The notes: generated by a model not told the origin, from the sequence alone. 64,000 bases of DNA from Saccharopolyspora hirsuta (GCF_008630535.1 NZ_VWPH01000013.1:62001-126000); one strand, 5' to 3'. Shown: positions 45,067-53,643, counted from the stretch's first letter. Numbers and translations: made by a program.

Positions 45067-45843
45067 ATGGCCAAGCGTCTCGACATCAAGGACCTGAACC
45101 TGTACTACGGCAAGTTCCACGCCGTGCAGGACGTGACCCTGCAGGTGCCCGCCCGCAGCGTCACCGCGTTCATCGGCCCCTCCGGTTGCGGCAAGTCGAC
45201 CGTGCTCCGGTCGCTGAACCGGATGCACGAGGTCATCCCGGGCACGCGCGTCGAGGGCAAGGTGATGCTCGACGGCGAGGACATCTACGCCAGCGACGTG
45301 GACCCGGTGCAGGTGCGCAAGACCATCGGCATGGTGTTCCAGCGGGCCAACCCGTTCCCGACGATGTCGATCCGGGACAACGTGGTGGCCGGGCTGAAGC
45401 TGGCCGGGGAGAAGAACAAGAAGAAGCTCGACGAGGTCGCCGAGCGCGCGCTGCGCGGCGCGAACCTGTGGGAGGAGGTCAAGGACCGGCTGAACAAGCC
45501 GGGCGGCGGCCTCTCCGGCGGTCAGCAGCAGCGCCTGTGCATCGCGCGGGCCATCGCGGTGCGCCCGGACGTCCTGCTGATGGACGAGCCGTGCTCGGCG
45601 CTGGACCCGATCTCCACGCTGGCGATCGAGGACCTGATCTCGAACCTCAAGCAGGACTACACGATCGTCATCGTCACCCACAACATGCAGCAGGCGGCGC
45701 GGGTGAGCGACCAGACGGCGTTCTTCAACCTGCGCGCGGTCGGCGAACCCGGCCAGCTGGTGGAGATCGACGAGACGGGCAAGATCTTCTCCAACCCGAC
45801 TCAGAAGGCCACCGAGGACTACATCTCGGGTCGCTTCGGCTGA
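45067..45843 (+). CDS. pstB: Phosphate ABC ATPase PstB
   Basis: A 258-residue ABC ATPase. FIGPSGCGKSTVLRSLNRM is Walker A, LSGGQQQRLCIARAIA the signature, LLMDEPCSALDP Walker B, and VTHNMQQAARVSD the H-loop. Drives phosphate import through PstCA. Last gene of the operon; twin palindromes follow. Confidence 0.96.
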   Translation: MAKRLDIKDLNLYYGKFHAVQDVTLQVPARSVTAFIGPSGCGKSTVLRSLNRMHEVIPGTRVEGKVMLDGEDIYASDVDPVQVRKTIGMVFQRANPFPTMSIRDNVVAGLKLAGEKNKKKLDEVAERALRGANLWEEVKDRLNKPGGGLSGGQQQRLCIARAIAVRPDVLLMDEPCSALDPISTLAIEDLISNLKQDYTIVIVTHNMQQAARVSDQTAFFNLRAVGEPGQLVEIDETGKIFSNPTQKATEDYISGRFG

Positions 45844-45858
45844 TCCGGTCCGCGGCGA

Positions 45859-45931
45859 GGGGCGGCGATTTCGCGCGAAATCGCCGCCCCTTTCGCGTGT
45901 CCGGCGGCGGTTTCGCGCGAAACCGCTGCCG
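45859..45931. terminator. Twin palindromic terminators after pstB
   Basis: A perfect 32-bp palindrome (45859-45890, arms GGGGCGGCGATTTCGC) followed by TTTCGCG, and a second of 30 bp with one mismatch (45902-45931) built on GCGGTTTCGCGCGAAACCGC. Both cores show TTTC-N4-GAAA, like the AT-richer palindromes elsewhere. They lie between tail-to-tail genes. Confidence 0.8.
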
Positions 45932-45943
45932 ACCTCGGCCCGC

Positions 45944-47644
45944 TCAGCGGGGTGGTAGGCCGTGGCTGGGGTCTGCGACCGCTTGCTGGGCGGTGGGGAG
46001 CTCCGGTTGGCAGGACATCGGGTTCTCCAGGTCCGCGCACGGGCTGTGGCCGTGGGAGCGGACGATGTCCTTGCCCACCTGGTTGGTCAGGTAGCGGAGG
46101 AAGCTGGCGGCCAGGGAGTCCGGTCGGGGATCGCTGTAGGTGTAGCCGTACACCGTCTCCCAGAACGGGTAGGTGCCCTGGTCGGCGCCCTCCAGCGTTG
46201 CGGGCTGGCCGCCGATCCGCAGCTGGACCACGTCGTCGCGGCCGACCGCGGCCTGGGCCTCCGCGTAGCCGAGCGCGCCGGGCGTGGTCGCCACCTTCGC
46301 CAGCAGGGCCGCCGTGGAGTCCCGCTCGCACCGGGCGGGGGCCACTCCCGGGTCGAAGACCAGGCAGTCGTCGGAGGTGATGCGCGGCTCGCGCCCGGGC
46401 ACGTCGTCGGACGGGTCCGGGTCGAGGACGTGCTTCTCGAAGGTCTTGCGGGTGCCGGAGTTGGAGTCCCGGCTCACCAGCCGGATCGGCAGGCCGGGCT
46501 TGCCGCCCACCTGGCCCCACTCGGTGATCTGCCCGGCGTAGATCATCCGGATCTGGTCCGCGGAGAGGTCCTGCACGGCCGCTTCCGGGTTGGCCACCAC
46601 GCCGAAGAGGGAGAACGCCACCGGCTGGGGCAGCAGCAGCGGGTAGTCGCCGCTCTTCGGCCCGTCGGAGAAGGCGATGATCTCGGGGCTGCTGAAGTCC
46701 CCTTCGCCGGACTCGAACTCGGCCCGGTTCAGCTGGTTGCCCGCGTCGTTGAGCACCGACAGGCCCGCGCCGCTCCCGGTCGTGTTGACGTTGATCGTCG
46801 AGCCCGGGCAGGTCTTCTCGTACATCGCCTTCGCGTCCGCCAGGGCGGGCTGGAAGGCCGTAGAGCCGACCACGTCGAGCTGGCCCGTCGCGCAGTCCAG
46901 CGGGGCGGTGGACCGGTACTGCGAGACGACGTACTGCACGAGGATGATCGACACGAGGAAGGTGCTGAGCGCCACCACCAGCCGGACGGACAGCCGCTCG
47001 CTGCGGGTCTCCTTGAGGACCCCGAACGTGCCGACGTCCTTGCGCTTGCCCAGCAGACCGCCGTGGAACAGCCGGCGCGCCACCCCGCCCTTGATGCCGC
47101 CGATGACCTCCGGTTCCTTGATCAGCTCGGGCGAGTTGAGCGTTTCCGGGCGCCGGTCCAGCACCGCCAGGACCTTGTAGTGCTGGTAGGGGTTCAGCGA
47201 CACGCGGGGCAGCTCGATGACGTCCTCGGCCACCCGGAGCCCGTTCTCCCGCGTGAAGTTCGGCGCCAGGCTCTCGTCGCTGAGCTCGGTGATCACCATC
47301 CCGGCGACCCGCCGCCCCGGGAACTTGACCCGGATGCCCACCGGGTCGTTGTTCGGGACGGCGTAGTCCTCCGGCGTGATGTTGGTGGTGCCGTAGTTCT
47401 CGACGCGCAGCAGCATGAACGACGGCGCCTTCAGCGGTTCGGCGTTCTCGCCGTGCACCAGGCGTTCCAGCGCCCCGGCGTCCGGGGACGAGAGGCCGGC
47501 GCCGCTGCCGCCGATGGTGTCCATCTGGATCCGGTAGCCGAGCCGCTTGCGACCGGCGATCGCGAACTCGTAGAGCCCGAGGAGGATCGGGACGAGCACG
47601 CCGAGCGCCGCCAGGACCAGGTTCCAGGAATCGCTGTCCGCCAC
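45944..47644 (-). CDS. Membrane-anchored PstS-like substrate-binding protein
   Basis: A 566-residue protein. A first membrane segment is at about residues 7-28 (NLVLAALGVLVPILLGLYEF); then roughly 200 residues of unrecognised soluble domain (YGTTNITPEDY); a second segment (RLVVALSTFLVSIILVQYVV); and a C-terminal phosphate-binding-like domain with STAFQPALADAKAMYEKTCP, TGSGAGLSVLND and SRDSNSGTRKTFEKHV. PBP-type loops suggest phosphate or another oxyanion. GTG 47644 follows GGGGGAG. It lies convergent to pstSCAB; a sensing role is inference. Confidence 0.75.
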   Translation of the reverse strand: MADSDSWNLVLAALGVLVPILLGLYEFAIAGRKRLGYRIQMDTIGGSGAGLSSPDAGALERLVHGENAEPLKAPSFMLLRVENYGTTNITPEDYAVPNNDPVGIRVKFPGRRVAGMVITELSDESLAPNFTRENGLRVAEDVIELPRVSLNPYQHYKVLAVLDRRPETLNSPELIKEPEVIGGIKGGVARRLFHGGLLGKRKDVGTFGVLKETRSERLSVRLVVALSTFLVSIILVQYVVSQYRSTAPLDCATGQLDVVGSTAFQPALADAKAMYEKTCPGSTINVNTTGSGAGLSVLNDAGNQLNRAEFESGEGDFSSPEIIAFSDGPKSGDYPLLLPQPVAFSLFGVVANPEAAVQDLSADQIRMIYAGQITEWGQVGGKPGLPIRLVSRDSNSGTRKTFEKHVLDPDPSDDVPGREPRITSDDCLVFDPGVAPARCERDSTAALLAKVATTPGALGYAEAQAAVGRDDVVQLRIGGQPATLEGADQGTYPFWETVYGYTYSDPRPDSLAASFLRYLTNQVGKDIVRSHGHSPCADLENPMSCQPELPTAQQAVADPSHGLPPR

Positions 47645-47740
47645 GACCCGCTCCCCCTGCGCGCAGATCAACCGGGATGGCCAAATCTAGTGATTCCGAA
47701 GGGGTTTCGGGTTGTTTCGCGACGACCTGTCAGCTGCTGT

Positions 47741-47887
47741 TCACCGGGCGTTGGGTTGGTCGAGCAGACCGCTCGCCAGGGCCTGGACCGCTGCGGTGAA
47801 CGACTTGCCCTCGCGCTGCACGTGCCGGATCAGGTCCGCGTGGAACGATCCCTGCGCCGCTTCGCGGAAGCCGGGGCCACCGAGCAA
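47741..47887 (-). pseudogene. Coding-like 3' fragment
   Basis: A frame ending at TGA (minus strand, 47741-47743) reads LLGGPGFREAAQGSFHADLI then RHVQREGKSFTAAVQALASG and LLDQPNAR. About 90 percent of third positions are G or C, as in true genes here, yet the only possible start is a TTG at 47887 with no ribosome site and a stop occurs not far upstream. It looks like the surviving C-terminus of a lost gene. It could instead be a 48-residue protein from TTG. Confidence 0.4.
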
Positions 47888-47924
47888 CGACTCACCCGGA
47901 ACGTCCTGGCAGCGATGAACGTTC

Positions 47925-47961
47925 GGTGGGAGGGCACCTCGTCAGCAGGTGCCCTCCCACC
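47925..47961 (-). terminator. Terminator of the SnoaL-like gene
   Basis: A perfect 15-bp stem (47925-47939 with 47947-47961), loop of seven bases, ending six bases beyond the stop codon. Confidence 0.85.
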
Positions 47962-47966
47962 TCCGC

Positions 47967-48323
47967 TCACATCGCGGGGACCTTGTCGAGGAAGCCGTGG
48001 ACGTGCTTGATGCGGCCCTCCGCGTCGAGGACCACCACGTCGAAGCCGACCACCACCGCTTCGCCGTCCACCGGGCCGAGCTCCCAGGTGAAGCGGGCGA
48101 TGTCGTGGTGGGCGTCGAAGAGCTCGCCGGGGCGGAAGGCGAAGTCCGGGAACTGGTCCTGGACGGCGGCGATCGTCGCGTCGATCGCCTCGCGGCCCCG
48201 GACGTCGGCCAGCGGGTCGGTGTAGGTGCCCTCCGGCGCCCAGAGGGCGTCGACCGCGGCGCGGCGCTTGTCCGCGTCGCGCTCGTTCCAGGCGGCGATG
48301 TAGCGGTCGAGCAGTTCGGTCAT
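47967..48323 (-). CDS. SnoaL/NTF2-like protein
   Basis: A 118-residue small alpha+beta barrel. MTELLDRYIAAWNERDADKR, then TYTDPLADVRGREAI, and VVVLDAEGRIKHVHGFLDKV match SnoaL-like polyketide-cyclase-fold proteins, which may be isomerases or have unknown roles. ATG 48323 has GGAGG nine bases upstream. It is divergent from the XRE regulator (108-bp gap), which may control it. Confidence 0.82.
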   Translation of the reverse strand: MTELLDRYIAAWNERDADKRRAAVDALWAPEGTYTDPLADVRGREAIDATIAAVQDQFPDFAFRPGELFDAHHDIARFTWELGPVDGEAVVVGFDVVVLDAEGRIKHVHGFLDKVPAM

Positions 48324-48431
48324 CGGTTCTTCCTCCCGTGCTTCGGGTTCGGCAGTGCGGACAGCCTGCGGCGTCGAGGTCATCGCGTCGATTACCCGGG
48401 AGGTAATGGCGGTGGTGGCTACGGTCGTGGT

Positions 48432-49235
48432 GTGACGACGGTGGAACAGCGCCCGGTGGGCGCGCTGCTGCGGGAGTGGCGGGAGCGTCGGCGGTTGAGC
48501 CAGCTGCAGCTGTCGCTGGACGCCGACATCTCGGCCCGGCACCTGAGCTTCGTGGAGACCGGCCGGTCCAAGCCGACCCGGGAGATGATCCTGCGGCTCA
48601 GCGAGCAGCTCGACGTCCCGCTGCGGGAGCGCAACGGGCTGCTGCTGGCCGGGGGCTACGCGCCGGTCTACCCCGCGAGTTCGCTGGACGCGCCCGAGCT
48701 CGACGCGGTGCGCACGGCGCTGCGGCAGGTGCTGGTCGGGCACGAGCCGTACCCGGCGCTGGTCGTCGACCGGACCTGGCACCTGGTCGACGGCAACGAG
48801 GCCGTCCAGCTCCTCCTCGACGGCGCATCGCCGGACCTGCTGGCCCCACCGGTGAACGTGCTGCGGCTGAGCCTGCACCCGGAGGGCATTGCGCCGAACA
48901 TCGCCAACCTCGGCGAATGGCGCGCCCACGTGCTCAGCAGGCTGCAGCGCCAGGCCGCCGCGACGGCGGACCCGGCGCTGCGCGAGCTCCACGCGGAACT
49001 CCGCGACTACCCGTGCGACCAGCCGGAACCCGAGGTGGAGCTCCCCGGTGCCGGTGACGTGGTGGTGCCGCTGCGCTTCCGCCGCGGCGGCGCGGTGCTG
49101 TCGTTCTTCAGCACCACGACGGTCTTCGGCACCCCGCTCGACGTCACCGTCGCGGAACTGGCGATCGAGTCCTTCTTCCCCGCCGACCAGGCCACGGCGG
49201 ACCTCCTCCGCGCCCGCGCGGCGGACCGGTCCTGA
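48432..49235 (+). CDS. XRE-family regulator with MmyB-like domain
   Basis: A 267-residue regulator. The N-terminal HTH (LREWRERRRLSQLQLSLDAD, then ISARHLSFVETGRSKPT) is XRE type. Residues about 100-265 form the MmyB-like PAS-related ligand domain (PYPALVVDRTWHLVDGNEAV, APNIANLGEWRAHVLSRL). Such regulators often repress a divergent enzyme gene, here the SnoaL-like gene; this is inference. GTG 48432 is used. Confidence 0.85.
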   Translation: MTTVEQRPVGALLREWRERRRLSQLQLSLDADISARHLSFVETGRSKPTREMILRLSEQLDVPLRERNGLLLAGGYAPVYPASSLDAPELDAVRTALRQVLVGHEPYPALVVDRTWHLVDGNEAVQLLLDGASPDLLAPPVNVLRLSLHPEGIAPNIANLGEWRAHVLSRLQRQAAATADPALRELHAELRDYPCDQPEPEVELPGAGDVVVPLRFRRGGAVLSFFSTTTVFGTPLDVTVAELAIESFFPADQATADLLRARAADRS

Positions 49236-49244
49236 GCCCGGCCT

Positions 49245-49541
49245 CGCGATTTCCATGGAAATCGGAGGTCCGATTTCCATTGAAATTGTTCATCCTGGCC
49301 GTGGACCGCAGCTGCGAAGGGCGACCGGCACCGATCGGCGAGGGTCGCATGCGCCGCAGGCGCATAGCCCACCCTCGCAACTCGCACCGCCGCGGGTTCT
49401 CAGCGTTCGCCTGGCGAGGACGGCCCAACTGCCGTGTATTGGCATACATAAAGTTGGGCACCCACAGCCAGGCGGGCGCTGAGGTTCCGCCACTTGCACC
49501 GCCACGCAGAACGAGGCTGGAAAAACCTCAATGAAATCGCG
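49245..49541 (-). mobile_element. 297-bp composite structured element, copy 2
   Basis: Reverse-oriented counterpart of 31477-31772, nearly identical in sequence. Ends CGCGATTT and AAATCGCG. Contains the 16-bp pair (49248-49263, 49272-49287; pitch 24), hairpin 49338-49378, nested stems 49399-49483 and the terminal GGTTTTTCC block. It fills almost all of the 310-bp tail-to-tail gap 49236-49545. It has no flanking duplication that I can see. Confidence 0.65.
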
Positions 49542-49545
49542 GAAC

Positions 49546-50406
49546 TCAGGCGGCTGCGGACTCGTCGGCGATCGCGGAGATGAAGGCGCTGGAGTCCTTC
49601 GGGTTGAGGGCCCTGGTGCAGACCTGCTCGAAGGCCTTCAGGTAGTCCGCCGTGTCCGCCGCCTTGTCCAGGAAGCGGGAGTTCGCCGAGTCGCCGAGGT
49701 GCACCACCTGCGGGTCGGCCTCGTCCGGGAAGGAGAACACCGCGATCCGGTCGCCCATCAGCGGGTGGCCGCCCACCCGGAACGGCAGGACCTGGATCGT
49801 CACGTTGCGCCGGTAGCCGAGCAGCACGAGGTGCTCCAGCTGCTGGCGCATCACCCCGGGGCCGCCGACCGCGCGGCGCAGCGCCGACTCGTCCAGCACC
49901 GCCCACAGCTCCAGCGGCTGCTCGCCGAGCAGGCGCTGCTGGCGGGTCGAGATCACCGTGAGGCGCTCCTGCAGCTCCTCCGGGGTGTGCTCGTGCGCGT
50001 CCGTGGTCAGCAGTGCGCGGCTGTAGTCCGCGGTCTGCAGCAGCTCCGGCAGCGGGTCCGCGCCGTAGCAGCTCACCGCCTTCGCCGAGGTCTCCAGGCC
50101 GAGGTAGGTCTGCAGGCCCGGCCGCTGCGCGGTGCTCGGGTACTGCTGCCACCAGCCGCGCTGCTTGGAGTCCTGCGCGAGGTCCACCAGCGAGGCGAGC
50201 TGCTCGGTGCTCGCCCCGTAGAACTCGGCCATCAGCCGCACGTCCGAGGTGCGGACCGGGACCCGGCCGAGTTCGATCTGGCTGATCTTGCCCTGGGAGC
50301 AGTCCAGGTGGGCGGCGACCTCGCGGTGCGTGCGCCCCGCCGATTCGCGCAGCCGCCGCAGCTCGCTGCCCAGCCGTCGTCTGTGCACGGTCGGACTCTT
50401 ACGCAC
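49546..50406 (-). CDS. HTH regulator of the Scr1/DUF5753 family
   Basis: A 286-residue regulator. The XRE-type HTH (LGSELRRLRESAGRTHREVA, then SQGKISQIELGRVPV) is followed by the DUF5753 domain (FYGASTEQLASLVDLA, YLGLETSAKAVSCYGADPLP, VQVLPF-type strand). These regulators usually sit beside a small DUF397 gene as an antitoxin-like pair in actinomycetes; no such partner is adjacent here, where a 297-bp element occupies the 3' side. GTG 50406 has GAGG six bases upstream; GTG 50418 is possible. Confidence 0.85.
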   Translation of the reverse strand: MRKSPTVHRRRLGSELRRLRESAGRTHREVAAHLDCSQGKISQIELGRVPVRTSDVRLMAEFYGASTEQLASLVDLAQDSKQRGWWQQYPSTAQRPGLQTYLGLETSAKAVSCYGADPLPELLQTADYSRALLTTDAHEHTPEELQERLTVISTRQQRLLGEQPLELWAVLDESALRRAVGGPGVMRQQLEHLVLLGYRRNVTIQVLPFRVGGHPLMGDRIAVFSFPDEADPQVVHLGDSANSRFLDKAADTADYLKAFEQVCTRALNPKDSSAFISAIADESAAA

Positions 50407-50539
50407 CGCGCACCTCACCGACCGCGGTTCGGTACGTTCTCACCCGAACGAGGATCGCACACGCCGATCACAGCATCGAGTGCTGAGACCGACTATTAAT
50501 ACTTCGTTGGTCACAGCCCCGACGACCTGCGGGAACGGC

Positions 50540-51187
50540 TCAGCTGTTCGGCATCTTTCCGGTCACGATGAACACCACCCGGCGGGCCACCGACACCGCG
50601 TGGTCGGCGAAGCGCTCGTAGAACCGGCCGAGCAGCGTCACGTCCACCGCGGCGGCCACGCCGTGCGACCACTCCGGGCTCATCATCACGGTGAACAGGT
50701 GGCGGTGGAGGTCGTCCATCTCGTCGTCGTCCTCCTCCAGCCCGCGCGCCGCGTCGACGTCCTGGGTCTGGATGACGGTCCGGGCGCGCCCGGCGAGCTT
50801 GACCGCGATGCGGCCCATCTCGGCGAAGTACGGCTGCACGTCCGGCGGCAGGACCGCGTTGGGGTGGCGGCGGCGCGCGGTCTTGGCCACGTGCAGCGCC
50901 AGGTCGCCCATCCGCTCCAGGTCCTCGGCGGTGTGGATGGTGGAGATGACCGTCCGCAGGTCGCCGGCCACCGGGGCCTGCAGGGCGAGCAGCCCGAAGG
51001 CGTGCTCCTCGGCGCGCGCCCGCGCCTCGTCGACCTGCACGTCGTCCTCGATGACCTGTTCGGCCAGCTCCAGATCGGCCTCCAGGAGTGCCTTGGTGGC
51101 GCGCTCCATGGCGGTGCCGACCATGGTCGACATCGAAGCGAGTTCTTCGGCGAGCTCGCCGAGCTGTTCCTGGTAGACCTCACGCAT
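50540..51187 (-). CDS. phoU: Phosphate signalling protein PhoU
   Basis: A 215-residue helical protein of two PhoU repeats. MREVYQEQLGELAEELASMS opens; HTAEDLERMGDLALHVAKTA and LLGRFYERFADHAVSVARRV contain the E/DxxxD metal-cluster motifs. PhoU damps PhoR and Pst activity when phosphate is plentiful. ATG 51187. A PHO box lies 41 bases upstream. Positional match to mycobacterial phoY2. The gap 50407-50539 shows nothing notable. Confidence 0.94.
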   Translation of the reverse strand: MREVYQEQLGELAEELASMSTMVGTAMERATKALLEADLELAEQVIEDDVQVDEARARAEEHAFGLLALQAPVAGDLRTVISTIHTAEDLERMGDLALHVAKTARRRHPNAVLPPDVQPYFAEMGRIAVKLAGRARTVIQTQDVDAARGLEEDDDEMDDLHRHLFTVMMSPEWSHGVAAAVDVTLLGRFYERFADHAVSVARRVVFIVTGKMPNS

Positions 51188-51227
51188 GCTACCCAGGGTA
51201 CTTCCAGCGGTAATCGGACAGAATGAC

Positions 51228-51249
51228 CCGTGGTGAACCGGTGGTTAAC
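51228..51249 (-). promoter_or_regulatory. PHO box upstream of phoU
   Basis: On the minus strand, GTTAACCACCG (51239-51249) and GTTCACCACGG (51228-51238) form an 11-bp direct repeat, followed by a weaker GTCATTC start of a possible third unit. The same form as the pstS box. Confidence 0.75.
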
Positions 51250-51282
51250 ACGCCATGAGTAATTTCTCGTCCGCGCTGCTGA

Positions 51283-53643
51283 TCAGCCGCAGAGGTCGGT
51301 GCCCGCGTTCACCGTGGACAGGCCGGTCGGGACCGACGGCTCCTGAGGCTGGGTCGGGTCCGCCGGCTGCTGGTGGAAGCTCGCGCCGCCGCCGCTGGGC
51401 AGGTTCCCGGCCTGCTGGGGCTTGCCGTCGGGGTTGATCGGCTGGTCGTCGAGGATCGCCTGGAACAGCGCCCGGGCGTCCGCCTCGCGCAGCACCTCCA
51501 TGCCCTCGTCGTTGGCGTAGCCGGTGGTGGGCACGGTGATGAAGGTGACCCGGCTGGGGTCCAGGCCCTGCAGCTGCTGGCCCAGGTCCATCAGCCGGTC
51601 GACGCCGATGTTCTCGCCGAAGGTGTTCGCGCTGACCGCCTTGACGAAGTTGCTCAGCTTGGCCGGGTCGAGCAGCACCTGGCCGGACATCGTCTTGCGC
51701 AGCAGCGCGGACAGGAACAGCTGTTGGCGCTGCATGCGGCCGTAGTCCGAGGTCGGGTCGCCCTCGACGTGCCGGGCGCGCACGTAGTTCAGCGCCTGGT
51801 CGCCGCTGATGGTGTGCTTGCCCGCCTCCGGGATCACGGTGCCGAGGGTGCTGTCGACGATCGGCTTCTCGGTGCAGATCTCTACGCCGTGCACCGCGTC
51901 CACCATCGACTTGAAGCCGTTGAAGTCGATGCCCAGGAAGCTGTCCACGCGCAGCCCGGAGATCTGCTGGATGACCTTGGTGGTGCACAGCGGGCCGCCC
52001 ACCGCGTACGCCTCGTTGAGGCGGACGTCCTGCTGGGCCGGGGCCTGCTGACCGGTGTACTGGCCGGTCTTGGGGTCCCAGCGCTCGCAGGAGGGCATGT
52101 CGACCTGCAGGTCGCGGGGGAAGGACACCAGGACCACGCGGCTCCGGTCGGCCGGGATGTGCGCGATCATCGTGGTGTCCGAGCGGGCGCCCTGCGTCTC
52201 GTCCTCGGAGCCCACGCCGTCCTCGGGCTTCGCCCCGGCGCGGGTGTCCGAACCGACCAGCAGGAAGTTCTGATCGCCGGTCTGCTTGGCGACGTCCTTG
52301 ATGGAGTCGGAGTTCGGGTCCAGCGCCGCGATGGACGACGGGCCCCAGAACGTGGTGGCGCCCCAGGCGATCCCCAGCGTCAGGAACACCGACAGCGAGG
52401 CGGCCACCGCGACCGCCATCACGATCAGGTTGGTGCGGCGCTTGCGCTGCTTCTTCTTCCACTCCATCCGGGACTGCCCGTCCCGTCCTTCGTGGAAGTC
52501 GAAGGGCATGTCGGTGCCGAGCTCGGGCTCCTTGCGCTTGCCGAGCAGCCAGGCGAACTTCTTGCGGCGCGCCTCCTCCTCGGCGGCGATCTCGTCGTGC
52601 ACCGCGGAGAACCGGGCGAGGGTGGCGTCGATCTGCTTGATGTCGGCCTTGCGGTCCTCGTCGGCGTCCTCGTCGGACTCCAGGTCCTCGTCCAGCTCGT
52701 CGAACTCGTCGTCGTCGACCAGGTCGGACAGGTCGTCCGGGGCCGCGACGACGGCGGTCTCCTCGGCGGCGTTGGCCGGGGCGACGGGCTTGGCGATGGT
52801 GGTCTGCTGGTCCTCCGGGTTCAGCCGGGAGACCACCGAGGTCGCCTCGGCGCGCGGCGGCGCGGCCGGGACCGGCGCGTGCTGGGTGGTGGCCTCCAGG
52901 TCCTCGTTCACCGGGGGCGGGACCGGGCGGCTCGGCGCCGGGCGGCGCGTCCGGCGCGGCGGGCTGGCCGGGGCGTCCCCGCCCAGGGCCTGGTTGATCC
53001 GCGTGGCCTCGGCACCGCGAGTCGGCTCAGCACCGTTGCGGGGAGCAGCGGGCGGCTCGACGGGGGCGCCGTTGCGGCCGTTGAGCGGCGGCTCGATGGG
53101 CGCGCCGTTGCGGGGCGGTTCCGGGGGAACGTCCGGGCGTCCGCCGCGGGCGGCTGCGCCACCGGCGAAGGCGGCTGCAGCGCCGCCCGCCGGGCGGCGG
53201 CTCGGCGGGGGCGGGGTGTCCTGGCGTCGGCGGGGCTCACCAGCGGGCGGCTGCGGGGGACGCGCGCCAGCGGGCGGCGTCCAGCCGGGAGGCGTGCTGG
53301 GGCGGTTCGGGGGGGCCGGGCGGCGGCGCGGCGCGGCTTCCGGGGGGCGCGCGGCCGGTTCGGCCGGTTCCGGGGGCGCGGCCGGGCCGGGGGCGGGCTG
53401 CGGCGGGCGGGTGCGGCGCGGCTGCTGGGCCTGCGGGGGCTCCGGTTCGGCCGCGCGGCGGTGGGTGGAGCTGCCGGGGGCCTTGCCGTGCTTCGACAGC
53501 AGGTCTATGACGCGGGTGCCGCCGGTGCCGTCCTCGCTCAGCGCGCGGCGACGTCGACCGGTAGTGGCGGAGCCGCCGTCCGCGTCCGGGTCCGGGCGGG
53601 AACGCCGGTGCCCGACTTCGCCATGCCGGGGGTCTTGCGGCAC
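51283..53643 (-). CDS. LytR-CpsA-Psr family protein with long disordered head
   Basis: A 786-residue membrane protein. About the first 270 residues are Pro/Arg/Ala-rich and disordered; roughly 300-345 is an acidic patch (DDDEFDELDEDLESDEDADE); a membrane helix is at about 400-430 (LIVMAVAVAASLSVFLTLGI); and the outer LCP domain has FLLVGSDTRAG, SDTTMIAHI, VSFPRDLQVDMP, LNEAYAVGG and YVRARHVEGDPTSDYGRMQR, the family's phosphate and metal contacts. LCP enzymes attach glycopolymers such as arabinogalactan to peptidoglycan. GTG 53643 follows GGGAGGG. Positional match to Rv0822c. Confidence 0.9.
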   Translation of the reverse strand: MPQDPRHGEVGHRRSRPDPDADGGSATTGRRRRALSEDGTGGTRVIDLLSKHGKAPGSSTHRRAAEPEPPQAQQPRRTRPPQPAPGPAAPPEPAEPAARPPEAAPRRRPAPPNRPSTPPGWTPPAGARPPQPPAGEPRRRQDTPPPPSRRPAGGAAAAFAGGAAARGGRPDVPPEPPRNGAPIEPPLNGRNGAPVEPPAAPRNGAEPTRGAEATRINQALGGDAPASPPRRTRRPAPSRPVPPPVNEDLEATTQHAPVPAAPPRAEATSVVSRLNPEDQQTTIAKPVAPANAAEETAVVAAPDDLSDLVDDDEFDELDEDLESDEDADEDRKADIKQIDATLARFSAVHDEIAAEEEARRKKFAWLLGKRKEPELGTDMPFDFHEGRDGQSRMEWKKKQRKRRTNLIVMAVAVAASLSVFLTLGIAWGATTFWGPSSIAALDPNSDSIKDVAKQTGDQNFLLVGSDTRAGAKPEDGVGSEDETQGARSDTTMIAHIPADRSRVVLVSFPRDLQVDMPSCERWDPKTGQYTGQQAPAQQDVRLNEAYAVGGPLCTTKVIQQISGLRVDSFLGIDFNGFKSMVDAVHGVEICTEKPIVDSTLGTVIPEAGKHTISGDQALNYVRARHVEGDPTSDYGRMQRQQLFLSALLRKTMSGQVLLDPAKLSNFVKAVSANTFGENIGVDRLMDLGQQLQGLDPSRVTFITVPTTGYANDEGMEVLREADARALFQAILDDQPINPDGKPQQAGNLPSGGGASFHQQPADPTQPQEPSVPTGLSTVNAGTDLCG

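Noticed and set aside
47712..47918. Plus-strand frame over the orphan fragment
   Set aside because: The minus-strand reading has the GC-rich third positions expected of a gene; the plus reading does not and has no family match.
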